This document shows, one piece after another, positions 37,205-49,460 of a stretch of DNA of 64,000 nucleotides. Source of the stretch: Desulfobacteraceae bacterium Eth-SRB2 (GTDB lineage: Bacteria > Desulfobacterota > Desulfobacteria > Desulfobacterales > UBA11574); assembly GCA_004193595.1 (NCBI GenBank), contig RPGQ01000015.1:124001-188000 (forward strand), given 5' to 3'. Within the stretch, counting starts at the first letter, position 1. Every line of letters begins with the position of its first letter. A program made the translations under genes and the position numbers. The notes under the pieces were generated by a model, which saw only the letters and a list, made by a program, of their open reading frames with translations, ran no database searches and was not told the origin of the DNA.

Positions 37205-40200
37205 TTAACCGGCTGTAACCTTAACATCCCTGTATTTATAAAGGCCGGTTCCCGCAGGAATGATTCTTCCCATAATAACGTTCTCTTTAAGCCCCTGAAG
37301 ATAGTCTTCCTTGCCGGCAATGCTGGCATTTGTAAGGACTTTGGTCGTCTCCTGAAATGAAGCGGCAGATATAAAGCTTTCCGTGGAAAGTGATGCCTTG
37401 GTAATCCCCAGTATAAGATGGTCGGCAACGGCGGGCTTCTTTCCTTTTTCAATTACTTCCCGGTTAACTTCTCCAAAGAACTTTCTATCAACCTGATCTT
37501 CAATAATAAAATCGGTATCACCGGGGTCAAGGACTTTAACACGCCGCATCATTTGCCGTACAATAACCTCAATATGCTTGTCATTTATCCGGACGCCTTG
37601 TAAGCGGTAAACTTCCTGGACTTCGTCAACAAGATAGCGTGCCAATGCAATTTCACCCTTGATATTCAATATGTCTTGAGGAATAGCCGAACCGCTTATC
37701 AGTGCCTCCCCCGCTCTGATATAATCCCCTTCATAAACGTTTATATGTTTGCCTCGTGAAATCAGATATTCTTTTTTTTCACCAACATCTACAGGTGTAA
37801 TGGTAACTTTCTGCTTACCTTTTTTCGTGGCCTTGCCTATCGAAACATACCCGTTGATTTCACTCAACAGTGCGGTTTCTTTTGGCTTTCTGACCTCAAA
37901 GAGTTCAGCCACCCTGGGAAGACCGCCGGTAATATCCTTGGTCTTGGTTGTTGCTCTGGGGAGTTTTGTGATCACATCGCCCGCCTTAACCTCATCTCCT
38001 TCTTCAACCAGCAAAATAGCATCTGTCGGCAGCAAATATCTCGCCATCCCCAGGTTTCCCGGCAGGCTGACTGTTTTTCCATCCGGGTCTTTGATTGAAA
38101 TCCTTGGACGTTCCTCTCCACTTTTGGATTCGATGATTGTACGACTGGATTTACCGGTAACCGGGTCAACCTTCTCCTGCATGGTCTTTCCGGATATGAC
38201 ATCCCCAAATTTGACGGTTCCGTCAACTTCTGTAATAATGGGTGTTGTAAAGGGATCCCAGGTTACCAACAGGTCTCCGACCTTAACTTTTTCACCGTCT
38301 TTTACCTCAATATGGGCGCCATAAATGATAGGAAACTTTTCTCTCTCGCGTCCGGTATCGCTAACAATGGCGATTTCACCCCCCCGCCGGTTCATAACTA
38401 CAAATATATTTCCCTCTTTTTCCACCACATTAAGATTGACAAATTTAACCTTACCTTCGGCCCGGGCTCTGATATCGGCCTGCTCAACCCTGCGGCTGGC
38501 CGTTCCTCCAATGTGGAATGTGCGCATGGTCAGCTGGGTTCCGGGCTCACCGATTGACTGAGCCGCAAGAATTCCGACCGCCTGACCGATTTCGACCTTG
38601 TCTCCGTGGGAAAGGTCCCGGCCATAACACTTTGCACACACACCATGAAGGCTCTTGCATGTCAGAACCGACCTTATTTTCACACTGGCAATTCCTGCAT
38701 CTTCAACAGCCGTTACAGCGTCTTCGTCCAGGTCTTCTCCATTTTTTATAATCACTTCATCTGTAAACGGGTCATGGATATCCTCTGCGGCAACACGCCC
38801 TAAAATACGTTCTTCGATACGCTGAATCACTTCGCCGCCTTCCATCAAAGATTCAACCTCAACACCCAGAATGGTTCCGCAATCTTCTTCCATAACAATA
38901 CAATCCTGGGCAACATCGGCAAGCCGTCGGGTAAGATACCCCGAGTTAGCGGTTTTTAAAGCCGTATCCGCAAGACCCTTCCGGGCACCGTGAGTGGAAA
39001 TGAAATATTGAAGCACGGAAAGGCCTTCCCTGAAATTGGCACTGATGGGCGTTTCAATGATTTCACCCGATGGTTTGGCCATCAGTCCTCGCATCCCTGC
39101 AAGCTGACGCATCTGATCTTTGCTCCCCCTGGCCCCGGAATCTGCCATCATGAAAATTGGGTTAAAACTTTCTTCAATAACAGGCTTTCCGTTTTCATCC
39201 AGAACAGCATTTCCATCAAGGTCGATTGCAGGAGCCATTCGCATGGATTTCATCATCTCATCAGCCACATCGTCAGTTGCTTTTGCCCATATATCGACAA
39301 CTTTGTTATATTTTTCACCCTGTGTGATAAGACCCTCGATGTATTGATGGCCGATCTTTTCAACCTGATTCTCGGCATTTTCCAAAATATCCCATTTGGC
39401 AGACGGTATGATCATGGCATCAATGGAAATGGAAAGCCCGCCCAGGGTTGAATATTGGTAACCGATATCTTTCAATCTGTCGGAAAGAATAACCGTAGCC
39501 TTTGGTCCCAGATTCCGGTATGCATAATTCACAAGCCCACTCAGCGTCTTTTTATCCCTGACGTTGTTTACCATAGGAAAAGGTATCTCCGGACGTTTTT
39601 TAATCACCTGAAAAATATGATACGCTTGGTCTGCAAAGATAACTCCGCTTATTTCCTTTTCTTCCTGGGCAAAGACTTTTTTAGCGTCTTCATCTGAAAC
39701 GCTGAACATCCGCTTGAATTCGTCTTTTCTGAACAGACCGACAAGCCCTTGATTATCCCTTTCAGGGCCTTTTGAATATTGGGCGACCATTTCAGTAAAG
39801 TCCGCACCGGCCTGCAGCTTTCCTAAAACGGTCCCGGCCTCTTCTTCATCAAAAACCTTGATATGGCGTATCATCATGATGTTATCTTTGGGAATAATTT
39901 CCCACAACAGGATACGCCCCACGGTCGTATTAAACCTTTCTCCCTCCATGCGAACGATAATTCTGGCATGAAGATCAACGGCCTTTGCATCGTATGCGCA
40001 TCGAACTTCTTCAGGATTTGTAAATATTTTACCTTGGCCTTTGGACCCGGAAACCCCTCTCGTCATGTAATAAATGCCAAGAACAATATCCTGACTCGGT
40101 ACAATTATAGGACTCCCATTTGCAGGAGAAAGAATATTGTTACTGGACAGCATTAATACCCTAGCCTCTATCTGGGCCTCCACGGATAGGGGGATATGAA

Positions 40201-41602
40201 CCGCCATCTGATCGCCGTCAAAGTCAGCATTAAATGCCGTACAGACCAGCGGATGAAGCTGCAGGGCCTTGCCTTCAATGAGAATAGGCTCAAATGCCTG
40301 AATCCCCAGCCGATGAAGCGTGGGAGCCCGGTTTAATAAAACCGGGTACTCCTTTACCACATCATCTAAGGTGTCCCAAACCTCCGGGACTTCTCTTTCC
40401 ACCATCTTCTTGGCACTCTTTACCGTGGACACGAGTCCTTTCTGCTCAAGGCGATAATATATAAACGGCTTGAACATCTCCAAAGCCATCTGTTTGGGCA
40501 GACCGCACTGATGTAGCCTGAGATCCGGTCCTATGGTGATAACGGTACGGCCGGAATAATCGACCCTTTTGCCCAGAAGATTCTGCCGGAAACGCCCCTG
40601 TTTGCCTTTCAAAGTATCACTAAGCGATTTTAACGGTCGTTTATTCGTTCCCATAATCGCTCTGCCGTGCCGGCCGTTGTCGAAAAGAACATCCACCGAC
40701 TCCTGGAGCATCCTTTTTTCATTCCGCACAATAATGTCAGGGGCCTTTAATTCGATAAGTCGTTTTAACCGATTATTACGGTTAATAACCCTTCGATAGA
40801 GATCATTCAAATCAGACGTGGCAAATCTTCCACCTTCAAGAGGGACAAGGGGACGCAAATCCGGAGGCAAAACCGGAATAACATCCATTATCATCCAGGT
40901 CGGATCTATTCCCGACCGCCTGAATGCTTCGACAATCTTGAGCCGTTTGGACAGTTTTTGTCGCTTTGTCATAGAGCGAGTGGAACTGATATCAACCCTC
41001 AGCTCTTTATACACCGCATCGAGATCGATTTTCCCCAAAAGTTTTTTGACAGCCTCGGCCCCTATCCCGGCTTCGAATGTTGTCCCGTAAACGTCCCGTG
41101 CTTCTCGATATTTTTCCTCGGATAGAAGTTGATTTGGGTTAAGATCCGTATCCTTGGGGTCGATCACAATGTAACTGTCAAAATAAATCACTTTTTCAAG
41201 ACTTTTCAAGGTCAAATCGAGCAAATTGCCGATCTTGCTCGGAAGGCTTCTTAAAAACCATATATGGGAACACGGTGAGGCGAGTTCGATGTGCGCCATC
41301 CGTTCCCTCCGAACCTTGGATTGAATAACCTCCACACCACATTTTTCACAAATAACACCCCTGTGTTTCATCCGCTTGTACTTGCCGCAGTTGCATTCGT
41401 AGTCCTTTGTGGGACCGAATATCTTGGCACAAAAAAGACCGTCACGTTCGGGTTTAAAGGTCCGATAATTGATAGTTTCCGGTTTCTTAATCTCCCCGTG
41501 GGACCATTTTAAAATCTGCTCGGGAGATGCAAGGGAAATTTTAACCCCGGAATAAAGTCTTGGATCGGTTGGTTTCGTAAAAAAATCATATATGGTTTCC
41601 AT
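37205..41602 (-). CDS. rpoC: RNA polymerase beta' subunit with an inserted parvulin-like domain
   Basis: A 1465-residue beta'. Zinc ribbon [19 protein letters not shown] is at 70-88, the active-site NADFDGD at 458-464 (Asp 460, 462, 464), the bridge-helix/trigger-loop region ([20 protein letters not shown], then [14 protein letters not shown]) downstream, and the second zinc site [15 protein letters not shown] near 1018. Between WEIIPK (567-572) and [12 protein letters not shown] (674-685) lie about 100 extra residues that match a PpiC/parvulin rotamase. E. coli has only two or three residues there. The rest aligns well. It follows rpoB after 3 bases. Confidence 0.98.
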   Translation of the reverse strand: METIYDFFTKPTDPRLYSGVKISLASPEQILKWSHGEIKKPETINYRTFKPERDGLFCAKIFGPTKDYECNCGKYKRMKHRGVICEKCGVEVIQSKVRRERMAHIELASPCSHIWFLRSLPSKIGNLLDLTLKSLEKVIYFDSYIVIDPKDTDLNPNQLLSEEKYREARDVYGTTFEAGIGAEAVKKLLGKIDLDAVYKELRVDISSTRSMTKRQKLSKRLKIVEAFRRSGIDPTWMIMDVIPVLPPDLRPLVPLEGGRFATSDLNDLYRRVINRNNRLKRLIELKAPDIIVRNEKRMLQESVDVLFDNGRHGRAIMGTNKRPLKSLSDTLKGKQGRFRQNLLGKRVDYSGRTVITIGPDLRLHQCGLPKQMALEMFKPFIYYRLEQKGLVSTVKSAKKMVEREVPEVWDTLDDVVKEYPVLLNRAPTLHRLGIQAFEPILIEGKALQLHPLVCTAFNADFDGDQMAVHIPLSVEAQIEARVLMLSSNNILSPANGSPIIVPSQDIVLGIYYMTRGVSGSKGQGKIFTNPEEVRCAYDAKAVDLHARIIVRMEGERFNTTVGRILLWEIIPKDNIMMIRHIKVFDEEEAGTVLGKLQAGADFTEMVAQYSKGPERDNQGLVGLFRKDEFKRMFSVSDEDAKKVFAQEEKEISGVIFADQAYHIFQVIKKRPEIPFPMVNNVRDKKTLSGLVNYAYRNLGPKATVILSDRLKDIGYQYSTLGGLSISIDAMIIPSAKWDILENAENQVEKIGHQYIEGLITQGEKYNKVVDIWAKATDDVADEMMKSMRMAPAIDLDGNAVLDENGKPVIEESFNPIFMMADSGARGSKDQMRQLAGMRGLMAKPSGEIIETPISANFREGLSVLQYFISTHGARKGLADTALKTANSGYLTRRLADVAQDCIVMEEDCGTILGVEVESLMEGGEVIQRIEERILGRVAAEDIHDPFTDEVIIKNGEDLDEDAVTAVEDAGIASVKIRSVLTCKSLHGVCAKCYGRDLSHGDKVEIGQAVGILAAQSIGEPGTQLTMRTFHIGGTASRRVEQADIRARAEGKVKFVNLNVVEKEGNIFVVMNRRGGEIAIVSDTGREREKFPIIYGAHIEVKDGEKVKVGDLLVTWDPFTTPIITEVDGTVKFGDVISGKTMQEKVDPVTGKSSRTIIESKSGEERPRISIKDPDGKTVSLPGNLGMARYLLPTDAILLVEEGDEVKAGDVITKLPRATTKTKDITGGLPRVAELFEVRKPKETALLSEINGYVSIGKATKKGKQKVTITPVDVGEKKEYLISRGKHINVYEGDYIRAGEALISGSAIPQDILNIKGEIALARYLVDEVQEVYRLQGVRINDKHIEVIVRQMMRRVKVLDPGDTDFIIEDQVDRKFFGEVNREVIEKGKKPAVADHLILGITKASLSTESFISAASFQETTKVLTNASIAGKEDYLQGLKENVIMGRIIPAGTGLYKYRDVKVTAG
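39587..39886 (-). other. Parvulin/PpiC-like domain inserted in RpoC (residues about 573-672)
   Basis: The inserted segment contains RHIKV (His 580, parvulin motif xHILV), [18 protein letters not shown] (the family's KxGADFxxLAxxxSxGP), [12 protein letters not shown] (DLGxFxxGxM) and [14 protein letters not shown] (TQFGYHIIKVxxR, His 662). Order and spacing equal those of E. coli PpiC. Both conserved histidines are present. The Gly-Gly of the GGDLG loop reads Gly-Leu-Val, and the usual Met-Val-Pro-x-Phe segment is altered, so catalysis is uncertain. By alignment with E. coli beta' it lies just before the rim helices at the secondary-channel entrance. Confidence 0.85.
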
Positions 41603-41605
41603 TGA

Positions 41606-44600
41606 TTATTCCCCCTCCATAAGGGTTATATCCAAACCCAAACTCTTCAATTCTTTTGTCAGGACCTTGAATGACTCGGGCAAGCCCGGGTCTAATGTAT
41701 TCTGACCTTTTACAATCTTTTCATACATACGAGTCCGACCTGCCATGTCATCCGACTTTACGGTTAAGAACTCTTGAAGAGCATTCGCCGCTCCATAAGC
41801 CTCCATTGCCCAGACTTCCATTTCACCCAGACGCTGACCTCCGAACTGGGCCTTTCCGCCAAGCGGCTGCTGCGTCACCAGTGAATATGGACCAATAGAC
41901 CGGGCGTGAATCTTATCATCGACGAGGTGATGGAGTTTCAACACATACATCGTACCCACGGTAATTTTTTCTTTAAAAGCCTCTCCGGTACGCCCGTCGT
42001 ACAAGGTGGCCTGAGCAGCTGTGGGAAGCCCGGCCTCGGCGAGAAGAGACTTGATCTCATCCTCTTTAGCACCATCAAAAACCGGTGTGGCCATGTGAAC
42101 ACCGTCTTTATAATTTTCGGCATATTCGTACAGGTCTTCATCATCAAAGCCGTCTATCATCTCCTGGGCCGACGGTTCAGAAAATATTCGTTTCAGTTTC
42201 TCTCGAATGAGATCAATTCTTTTTTGTTTCAGAAGACTGTTAAGCTGATCGCCGAGGCCCTTGGCAGCCCAACCCAAATGAATTTCCAGAACCTGCCCCA
42301 CATTCATCCTGGAAGGAACTCCAAGGGGATTTAAGATCATATCAACCTGGGTTCCGTCTTTAAAATAGGGAAGGTCTTCTTGTGGAAGAATTCTCGACAC
42401 CACCCCCTTGTTACCATGTCGGCCTGCCATTTTATCACCCACGGACAGCGTGCGCTTCATGGCCACGTAAACCTTAACCATTTTGATTACGCCGGGAGGA
42501 AGGTCATCCCCTTTCTCGTACCTGGCGATATTTTTTTCAAAAGACTTTCTGCAAAGTTCGCATTGGTTTCTATATCCCTCAAGAATATCATGGACCTGTT
42601 CGGTCAGTTCGGAGCTTTTAAGTTCAATCCCTTCGATCTGCGCTATGGGTATCTGGGCCAGAATCTCGGTATCTATCTTGCTCCCTTTTGCAATCAGAGC
42701 CTTCTTGCCTTTTTTCAGGGGTTTAAGACATTCCTGGCCGGCAAGCAATTCCTCAAGCCGTGTATAAACCACGTCCTTGATGACGGCAAGCTTATCATCT
42801 CTGTCTCTTTCAAGAACGGCAATCTTTTTTTCTTCGATAAAACGGGTCCGTTCATCTTTCTCAACACCACGCCGAGAAAACACCTTTGCATCCACAACAG
42901 TTCCATGGACACCGGGCGGCACCCGTAAAGAACTATCTTTAACATCTCCCGCTTTTTCGCCAAATATGGCCCTTAAAAGCTTTTCTTCAGGGGAAAGCTG
43001 TGTTTCACCTTTGGGCGTAATTTTTCCCACCAGAATATCTCCCGGATTAATTTCAGCGCCAAGCCTGATAATACCGCTTTCATCCAGGTCTTTTAAGGCT
43101 TCATCACCCACATTTGGAATGTCGCGGGTGATATCTTCTTTGCCCAGCTTGGTATCTCTGGCCACGACTTCAAACTCTTCAATGTGGAGAGACGTATACA
43201 CGCCGTCCCGGTGAAGTCTTTCGCCCACCAGAATCGAATCTTCAAAATTATATCCGCCCCACGGCATGAATGCCGCCATTATGTTTTTGCCCAGGGCAAG
43301 TTCTCCCTTTTCCGTGGCAGGCCCGTCCGCGATAATCTCTCCGGCCTTGACTTTTTGCCCTTTTCTGACAATCGGGCGTTGATTAAAGCATGTATTCTGA
43401 TTACTCCGTATAAATTTTGAAAGCTGGTAAACCGTAACAGGAATTTCTGAATTTTTATCGTCTTCGGGCTCATGTTTGATAACAATGCGAGAAGCCTCAA
43501 CATCTACCACCGTGCCATCACGTTGGGCAACTACCGTAACGCCTGAATCTTTGGCCACCACACCCTCAACACCAGTCCCCACCAGAGGCGCCTGGTTTAC
43601 AAGCAAAGGAACGGCCTGGCGTTGCATGTTGGATCCCATCAACGCGCGGTTTGCGTCATCATTTTCCAAAAACGGAATCAAGGATGCGGAAACACTCACC
43701 AGCTGGTTGGGAGAAATATCCATCAACTCAATATCTTCGGACTTGACCATCATGAATTCGCCTTCTACCCGTGAGGTTACCAGTGGCTTGATAAATCTTT
43801 TATTTTCGTCAACAGGCGCATTGGCCTGGGCAATCGGATGATCCTTTTCTTCAAAGGCACTGAGAAACTTGACATCCTGCAATACAGTTGCATTTTCTAC
43901 AATACTGTATGGCGTTTCAATAAATCCATATTCATTAACCCTGGCATAAGTACCCAAAGAAACAATAAGGCCGATATTGGGCCCTTCCGGTGTCTCTATG
44001 GGACAGATCCGGCCGTAATGTGACGGATGTACATCCCTGACCTCAAAGCCGGCTCGTTCACGGGTTAATCCCCCCGGACCCAGGGCGCTTAAACGCCTCT
44101 TATGGGTAGTTTCAGAAAGCGGGTTGGTCTGATCCATGAATTGGCTGAGCTGGCTGGTCCCGAAAAATTCCTTAACAACGGCGGAAACCGGCTTTGAATT
44201 TGCAAGGTCGTGCGGCATAAGCGCATCAACTTCCTGGAGACTCATCCGTTCTTTAATGGCGCGTTCCATGCGGACCAGTCCGATACGATATTGGTTTTCC
44301 AAAAGTTCACCAACGGCACGCACCCTTCTATTCCCGAGATGATCGATGTCATCAACAGCTCCCTGTGTATCTTTCAGCTTTACAAGGGTTTTAGCCGTAA
44401 GGAGTATATCCTCTTTTCTAAGTGTTCTTAAGTCGATGGAAGAGTTAATGCCCAGTCGAAGGTTAATCTTCATGCGGCCGACACCGGAAAGATCATAATA
44501 GGAAGATTTGAAAAACATGTGGTCAATAAATGCCTGGGCCACTTCCAGCGTTGCGGGGTTTCCGGGTCTAAGTCTTCGATATATCTCAATAAGGGCGTCC

Positions 44601-45703
44601 TCTTTTGTTTCGACCTTATCCAAAATCAGGGTTTTGTGAATGGAGTCACTACTGGTTACCCCATCGATGAGAAGCAGTTCAAATTCATTTATACCGACAT
44701 CAAGCAGGGCTTGGAAAATCTCTTGGGTAAAAACTTGGTTGCATTTTACAATGGTCTCTCCACTATCAGAATCCACTATTGTTTTTGCAAATACCTTGTC
44801 AAAAATATCTTCAACACTTATGGGAATCAATTCTAAATTAGCGGATTTAAGCTTCTTGATTGCGACTTTGGTAAACACGCGTCCTTTAAGAACAATAGGC
44901 TCGCCCGTTTCAGGATCTGTAATATCACTGCTGGCACGCTGCCCTCGCAAGGAGTCCTCATTAAACTTCTTGAATATCCGTTTGTCGCGGACAACAAATT
45001 TTTCTGTTTCATAAAAATAAGACAAAATGTCTTCGGAACTATATCCAATCGCTTTATAAAGGATTGTAATAGGAAACTTACGCCGCCTGTCAATTCGAAT
45101 ATGGACAATCCCTTTGTGATCGATCTCCATATCGATCCATGATCCGCGTACCGGAATGATCCTGGAGGTGTATATCACCTTGCCGCTGGAATGTGTCTTG
45201 CCTTTATCATGATTGAAAAATACTCCTGAAGATCTATGGAGCTGGCTTACGACAACACGTTCGGTTCCGTTTATGATAAACGTACCATTGTCGGTCATCA
45301 AGGGAATTGTTCCAAAGTAAATCTCCTGCTCTTTGATATCACGAATATTCGTAACTCCGGTTTCCTTATCAATATCATATACCACAAGCCTGACAGTGAT
45401 TCGAACAGGAATTTCGTAGGTCATTCCCCGGTTTATACACTCTTTAATGCCGTGCTTAACCTCGGAAAATCTATAAGATACAAATTCAAGGGAAGCACTT
45501 CCGGTAAAATCCTTTATCGGAAATACGGACTTAAATACGGCCTGCAGACCCACGTCTTTACGTTTTTCCGGAGGAATATTCATTTGCAAAAACCGGCCGT
45601 ATGATTCCCGTTGAACCGCGATAAGATCAGGAATGTCAATGATCTTCTCTATCTTTCCGAAATTTTTCCTTTTACGCTTATTTGCCAAAATCCTTTCTGA
45701 CAT
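41606..45703 (-). CDS. rpoB: RNA polymerase beta subunit
   Basis: A 1365-residue beta subunit. The rifampicin region ([20 protein letters not shown], then [16 protein letters not shown]) carries the sensitive-type residues. Also seen are [30 protein letters not shown] and the C-terminal [20 protein letters not shown]. It lies between rplL and rpoC in the classical order. Confidence 0.98.
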   Translation of the reverse strand: MSERILANKRKRKNFGKIEKIIDIPDLIAVQRESYGRFLQMNIPPEKRKDVGLQAVFKSVFPIKDFTGSASLEFVSYRFSEVKHGIKECINRGMTYEIPVRITVRLVVYDIDKETGVTNIRDIKEQEIYFGTIPLMTDNGTFIINGTERVVVSQLHRSSGVFFNHDKGKTHSSGKVIYTSRIIPVRGSWIDMEIDHKGIVHIRIDRRRKFPITILYKAIGYSSEDILSYFYETEKFVVRDKRIFKKFNEDSLRGQRASSDITDPETGEPIVLKGRVFTKVAIKKLKSANLELIPISVEDIFDKVFAKTIVDSDSGETIVKCNQVFTQEIFQALLDVGINEFELLLIDGVTSSDSIHKTLILDKVETKEDALIEIYRRLRPGNPATLEVAQAFIDHMFFKSSYYDLSGVGRMKINLRLGINSSIDLRTLRKEDILLTAKTLVKLKDTQGAVDDIDHLGNRRVRAVGELLENQYRIGLVRMERAIKERMSLQEVDALMPHDLANSKPVSAVVKEFFGTSQLSQFMDQTNPLSETTHKRRLSALGPGGLTRERAGFEVRDVHPSHYGRICPIETPEGPNIGLIVSLGTYARVNEYGFIETPYSIVENATVLQDVKFLSAFEEKDHPIAQANAPVDENKRFIKPLVTSRVEGEFMMVKSEDIELMDISPNQLVSVSASLIPFLENDDANRALMGSNMQRQAVPLLVNQAPLVGTGVEGVVAKDSGVTVVAQRDGTVVDVEASRIVIKHEPEDDKNSEIPVTVYQLSKFIRSNQNTCFNQRPIVRKGQKVKAGEIIADGPATEKGELALGKNIMAAFMPWGGYNFEDSILVGERLHRDGVYTSLHIEEFEVVARDTKLGKEDITRDIPNVGDEALKDLDESGIIRLGAEINPGDILVGKITPKGETQLSPEEKLLRAIFGEKAGDVKDSSLRVPPGVHGTVVDAKVFSRRGVEKDERTRFIEEKKIAVLERDRDDKLAVIKDVVYTRLEELLAGQECLKPLKKGKKALIAKGSKIDTEILAQIPIAQIEGIELKSSELTEQVHDILEGYRNQCELCRKSFEKNIARYEKGDDLPPGVIKMVKVYVAMKRTLSVGDKMAGRHGNKGVVSRILPQEDLPYFKDGTQVDMILNPLGVPSRMNVGQVLEIHLGWAAKGLGDQLNSLLKQKRIDLIREKLKRIFSEPSAQEMIDGFDDEDLYEYAENYKDGVHMATPVFDGAKEDEIKSLLAEAGLPTAAQATLYDGRTGEAFKEKITVGTMYVLKLHHLVDDKIHARSIGPYSLVTQQPLGGKAQFGGQRLGEMEVWAMEAYGAANALQEFLTVKSDDMAGRTRMYEKIVKGQNTLDPGLPESFKVLTKELKSLGLDITLMEGE

Positions 45704-45799
45704 GGCATCTCCGATATATTATATTTTGATTATGGGTTATAGGATCAAGAGTATTTTGCCCTGTGCCCTATAACCCATCGCCTATCACCTAATTATATA

Positions 45800-46183
45800 T
45801 TATTTTATTTCAACCTGAGCACCGGCATCTTCGAGCTGGCTCTTGATTTTTTCAGCATCTTCTTTGGAAATGCCTTCCTTGACAGGCTTTGGAACTTCAT
45901 CAACCAGGGTTTTGGCATCCTTTAAACCCAGACCTGTAATCGCTCTAACTTCCTTGATAACCTGGATTTTCTTATCGCCAAATGTTGTGAGAATAACGTC
46001 AAATTCGGTCTTTTCTTCCTCTTGAGCGCCAGCAGCTTCCCCGGCGACGCCAGCCGCTACAGCAACAGGAGCGGCTGCGGAAACACCGAATTTTTCTTCC
46101 ATTTCCTTAATGAGTTCAGACAGTTCAAGTACCGTCATATTTGCTATAAATTCGATTACATTCTCTTTGGTAATATCCGCCAT
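45800..46183 (-). CDS. rplL: Ribosomal protein L7/L12
   Basis: A 127-residue stalk protein: N-terminal dimerisation region, Ala/Gly-rich hinge ([20 protein letters not shown]), and the C-terminal factor-binding domain [20 protein letters not shown]. Confidence 0.98.
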   Translation of the reverse strand: MADITKENVIEFIANMTVLELSELIKEMEEKFGVSAAAPVAVAAGVAGEAAGAQEEEKTEFDVILTTFGDKKIQVIKEVRAITGLGLKDAKTLVDEVPKPVKEGISKEDAEKIKSQLEDAGAQVEIK

Positions 46184-46238
46184 TTTGTTGTTCCTCCATA
46201 ATAACTTTCAATTTATGTTTTTTTATTTGTATCGAAGG

Positions 46239-46760
46239 TCAGACCGCCTCTTTCTGTTCCTTAACGGCCTGCAAAAGATTTAATAACTGCATGGGTATCG
46301 CGTTAAGAACTTGGACAAAACCTGCCGGCACACCATTGATGACGGATAGAAATTGCCCTAAAAGAACCTCGCGGGAAGGAAGGGCCGACATCGCCCTGAT
46401 GGCGTCTAAATCAATCACCTTGCCGTTCATAACGCCGGTCTTAATTTCAAGCTTTTCATGATCTTTGGAAAACTTTATCAAAACCTTTGCGGGTGCAATC
46501 GGGTCGTCATAGCTTAATGCAACGGCACTCGGACCTTTAAAACAGTCTTCTATTAATTGGGCATCCGTGTCTTCAGAAGCTCTGATAAGAAGCGAATTCT
46601 TTGCCACCTTAAATTCAACATCAAACTCTCTGAGCCTCTTTCGCAAATCATTCATTGCTGCAACATCGAGTCCTTTACAATCCGTAACGATGACAACTTT
46701 GGACGTTGCAAATTTTTCATGCAGACTTTTGACAATCTCTTTCTTTTTTTCCAGCTTCAC
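46239..46760 (-). CDS. rplJ: Ribosomal protein L10
   Basis: A 173-residue stalk base protein. GTG 46760 (VKLEKKKEIVKSLHEKF) is chosen; the GTG at 46772 directly abuts the AAAGGAGG site and cannot be used with it. Core segments: VIVTDCKGLDVAAMNDLRKR, VAKNSLLIRA and the C-terminal helix that binds L7/L12 dimers (QLLNLLQAVKEQKE). Confidence 0.95.
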   Translation of the reverse strand: MKLEKKKEIVKSLHEKFATSKVVIVTDCKGLDVAAMNDLRKRLREFDVEFKVAKNSLLIRASEDTDAQLIEDCFKGPSAVALSYDDPIAPAKVLIKFSKDHEKLEIKTGVMNGKVIDLDAIRAMSALPSREVLLGQFLSVINGVPAGFVQVLNAIPMQLLNLLQAVKEQKEAV

Positions 46761-46772
46761 AACTAACAACAC

Positions 46773-47092
46773 CTCCTTTCTTAATCCGCAAAAACCAGAG
46801 GTAACAACTTATCAACATAGAATGTCTCGGTAGGCCGGCAATGCCGATTAAACACAAAATAAGTGAACCTACGGTCTTTGACAGAAATATTTTAATTCGG
46901 AAACAATATGCAAAACAGCCATTCGGGCTGTCTTTACCCGAGCAAGTGCCTAAAGTGAACTAAAGCCCGCCCTGTTTCGACTGGACGTACATTTTTACCA
47001 AAAATGTGCGGTTTGCTATGCTTGTGATCCTTTGAAATTGCACTAAGAATCCAGGTCTGGGCCAGGGTTTGAAATGCCTATATGGAAGTAGA
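46773..47092 (-). promoter_or_regulatory. Probable L10 leader region
   Basis: A 320-base gap between rplA and rplJ, where other bacteria carry the structured mRNA leader bound by the L10-L12 complex. A stem ACAGCC-GGGCTGT is visible at about 46914-46930, and CCGGCAATGCCG near 46834. I cannot draw the conserved fold by eye, so the call rests mainly on position. Confidence 0.45.
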
Positions 47093-47797
47093 CTATTTGA
47101 TTAAGTCCTTGACACTGGCCGCATCTATCTTGATGCCAGGCCCCATAGTCGTTGAAATGGCGATACCTTTCAGATAAGTTCCCTTACTGGAAGCCGGTTT
47201 GAGACGAACGATAGTTTCTAAAAAGGCGGCTGCATTTTGCACAATCTTCTCTACTCCGAAAGAAACTTTGCCCATTGGAACGTGGACAATTCCGGCTTTC
47301 TCAACCTTGAAATCAATTTTCCCTGCTTTTAGCTCTTGGACTGCTCGCGCTATATCAAAAGTTACCGTTCCGGTTTTTGCATTGGGCATGAGCCCTCTGG
47401 GACCGAGAAGCCTTCCAATCTTTCCAACAGAACCCATCATGTCCGGAGTAGCAACCGCTTTGTCAAAGCCGAACCACCCGTTTTTAATTTTTTCTATTAA
47501 TTCGTCATTCCCGGAAAAATCCGCACCGGCGTCCAAGGCCTCTTTTTCCTTTTCCCCTTTAGCAAATACCAGGACTTTTACTTCCCTGCCAAGGCCATTG
47601 GGCAAAATGACTGTCCCTCGAACCATCTGATCGGCATGCCTTGGATCTACACCCAGACGGACGGCAACATCAACAGTCTCATCAAATTTAGCATAAGATG
47701 AATCGATTGCTAATTTGACAGCATCATTGAAAATATGCTTTGCTCCGGCATCTACTTTTTTACTTGATTTTAAATATTTTTTACCCCGCTTCGGCAT
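47093..47797 (-). CDS. rplA: Ribosomal protein L1
   Basis: A 234-residue L1-stalk protein: [40 protein letters not shown] and [20 protein letters not shown]1 can also repress its own operon through a leader mimic of its rRNA site. Confidence 0.98.
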   Translation of the reverse strand: MPKRGKKYLKSSKKVDAGAKHIFNDAVKLAIDSSYAKFDETVDVAVRLGVDPRHADQMVRGTVILPNGLGREVKVLVFAKGEKEKEALDAGADFSGNDELIEKIKNGWFGFDKAVATPDMMGSVGKIGRLLGPRGLMPNAKTGTVTFDIARAVQELKAGKIDFKVEKAGIVHVPMGKVSFGVEKIVQNAAAFLETIVRLKPASSKGTYLKGIAISTTMGPGIKIDAASVKDLIK

Positions 47798-47871
47798 GTT
47801 TTTTGTTTACTCCTTGTTTACATGTTTAGCATTTAGGGTTAAGATTTACTTATAGCCCGTAACATCTTTCT

Positions 47872-48294
47872 TCAGACAACTTCAATCCCCATACTTCTAG
47901 CCGTTCCGGCGATAATATGAGTGGCGGCATTCAAATCATTTGCGTTTAAGTCAACCATTTTTTGCTTGGCAATCTCTTCAACCTGCTTTTTAGTGACGCT
48001 TCCGACTCTCTCACGTTTTGGATCACCGGCGCCTTTTGCTATTTTAGCCGCTTTTTTCAAAAGCACGGATGCAGGGGGTGTTTTGGTTATAAAAGTAAAT
48101 GATCTGTCCTGATAAACAGTAATAACTACGGGGATGATCATACCTTCATCATTTGCAGTCCGGGAATTAAAAGCCTTGCAAAAGTCCATTATATTGACGC
48201 CGTGCTGCCCAAGTGCAGGACCAATCGGGGGAGACGGATTGGCTTGACCGGCCGTTACCTGCAATTTTATCTGTGCCATAATCTTTTTTGCCAT
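47872..48294 (-). CDS. rplK: Ribosomal protein L11
   Basis: A 140-residue protein: [38 protein letters not shown] and [11 protein letters not shown]. It forms the GTPase-associated centre with 23S rRNA. Confidence 0.98.
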   Translation of the reverse strand: MAKKIMAQIKLQVTAGQANPSPPIGPALGQHGVNIMDFCKAFNSRTANDEGMIIPVVITVYQDRSFTFITKTPPASVLLKKAAKIAKGAGDPKRERVGSVTKKQVEEIAKQKMVDLNANDLNAATHIIAGTARSMGIEVV

Positions 48295-48320
48295 TTTTTA
48301 ACATTACTCCTGTAATTTTG

Positions 48321-48350
48321 CTGATGAATTCGACTTTTTACGAATTTATC
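48321..48350. repeat. 30-base palindrome, minimal M-type element
   Basis: TGATGAATTCG faces CGAATTTATCA with one mismatch around ACTTTTTA, between nusG and rplK. A second copy with a tighter match lies at 56423-56452. Both look like the two ends of element M (TGATGAACTCGTAAAAAGT type) joined without an interior. Confidence 0.6.
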
Positions 48351-48879
48351 ATAAATTTGTAACCTGTACGAATTCCAATTCCACTGGTGTTGAACGGCCA
48401 AAGATGCTCACCAGAACCCTTATCTTACCCTTTTCCGGATTGACTTCGTCCACTGTGCCGTTAAAATTTTTAAAAGGCCCGTCTATGACACGGATCTCGT
48501 CTCCGATCTCGAAAAGATATTTCGGCTGAGGCTTGAGCTTGCCGGCCTCCATTCGATTCAAGATCCCTTCGGCCTCTTCATCTGAAATGGGTGTGGGCTT
48601 TTCCCGACCCCCCAAAAATCCGGTCACCTTGGCTGTGTTATTCACAATATGCCAGGTTTCATCATCAAGTTCCATCCTGACTAATATATATCCCGGATAG
48701 AATTTCCGGGATGATGTTTTTCTTTTACCTTTTACAAGCTCCACAATCTCTTCGGTGGGAACCAGTATCTCGCCAAATTTCTCGGTTTGAGAAAAGGATG
48801 CCACTCGCTCTTCCAGGGCAGCTTTGACCTTGCTTTCAAACCCCGAATAAACATGGACGATATACCATTTAAGAGCCAC
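48349..48879 (-). CDS. nusG: Transcription factor NusG
   Basis: A 176-residue NusG. The NGN domain starts KWYIVHVYSGFESKVKAALE and contains FYPGYILVRMELDDETWHIV; the C-terminal KOW domain has DGPFKNFNGTVDEVNPEKGK. NusG couples polymerase to ribosomal S10 and Rho, both relevant to this superoperon. Confidence 0.97.
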   Translation of the reverse strand: MALKWYIVHVYSGFESKVKAALEERVASFSQTEKFGEILVPTEEIVELVKGKRKTSSRKFYPGYILVRMELDDETWHIVNNTAKVTGFLGGREKPTPISDEEAEGILNRMEAGKLKPQPKYLFEIGDEIRVIDGPFKNFNGTVDEVNPEKGKIRVLVSIFGRSTPVELEFVQVTNL

Positions 48880-48897
48880 TTTTCTCTTCTCCTCAAT

Positions 48898-49296
48898 TTA
48901 GTGAAGAACCACACGAATCAGGCTTGACAAACCGATATCGGCCAATCCAAGAAAGCATGCTATTATCATCGATAAGATAATGACAACAACGGTAGAACTC
49001 AACGTCTGCTTGCGTGTCGGCCAGACAACCTTTTTTAGCTCCACCTTTACTTCTCTTAAAAATTGAATTCCCTTGTTTATATAACTTTTAACCTTCCCAG
49101 GCTCGGTATGGGTTCTGGTTAACGATTTGGTCTGTGATGACGATGGCCTTCTTTTGATCTCCCCGGAAGGACCTGTAAACAGCGTGGTCTTTTTAACGGC
49201 GACATCATTTTTTGAACGGGGTAATTCGGCCCCGGCGGCACTTTGTTTTTTCTTTTTCTTGACGCTTGAAGTTTTTTTCCTTTGTAACCGTGCCAT
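48898..49296 (-). CDS. secE: Preprotein translocase subunit SecE
   Basis: A 132-residue protein from ATG 49296 (MARLQRKKTSSVKKKKKQ). An extended basic, low-complexity N-terminus of about 70 residues precedes the SecE core FLREVKVELKKVVWPTRKQT and a single transmembrane helix. Single-helix SecE proteins are usually about 60-65 residues, so the N-terminal extension is long. It lies next to nusG as usual. Confidence 0.94.
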   Translation of the reverse strand: MARLQRKKTSSVKKKKKQSAAGAELPRSKNDVAVKKTTLFTGPSGEIKRRPSSSQTKSLTRTHTEPGKVKSYINKGIQFLREVKVELKKVVWPTRKQTLSSTVVVIILSMIIACFLGLADIGLSSLIRVVLH

Positions 49297-49359
49297 TATG
49301 CACCCAAAATCGCAAAATTCAAAGCTAAACAAGCTTTTAGCTTTTTATTCAGAATAATT

Positions 49360-49435
49360 TGGCAGGCCAGGAGGGATTCGAACCCCCAACACCCGGATTT
49401 GGAGTCCGACGCTCTACCGTTAGAGCTACTGGCCT
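49360..49435 (-). tRNA. trnW: tRNA-Trp (CCA anticodon)
   Basis: A 76-base cloverleaf: AGGCCAG acceptor with encoded CCA, D-loop TAGCTCTAACGGTAGAGC, anticodon loop CTCCAAA with anticodon CCA, T-loop GTTCGAATC. It lies between rpmG and secE as in many proteobacteria. Confidence 0.97.
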
Positions 49436-49460
49436 GCATAATATCTTCACAATAATACGT

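Noticed and set aside
46773-47092. Hidden small gene between rplA and rplJ
   Set aside because: No frame with a ribosome binding site; position fits a regulatory leader instead.
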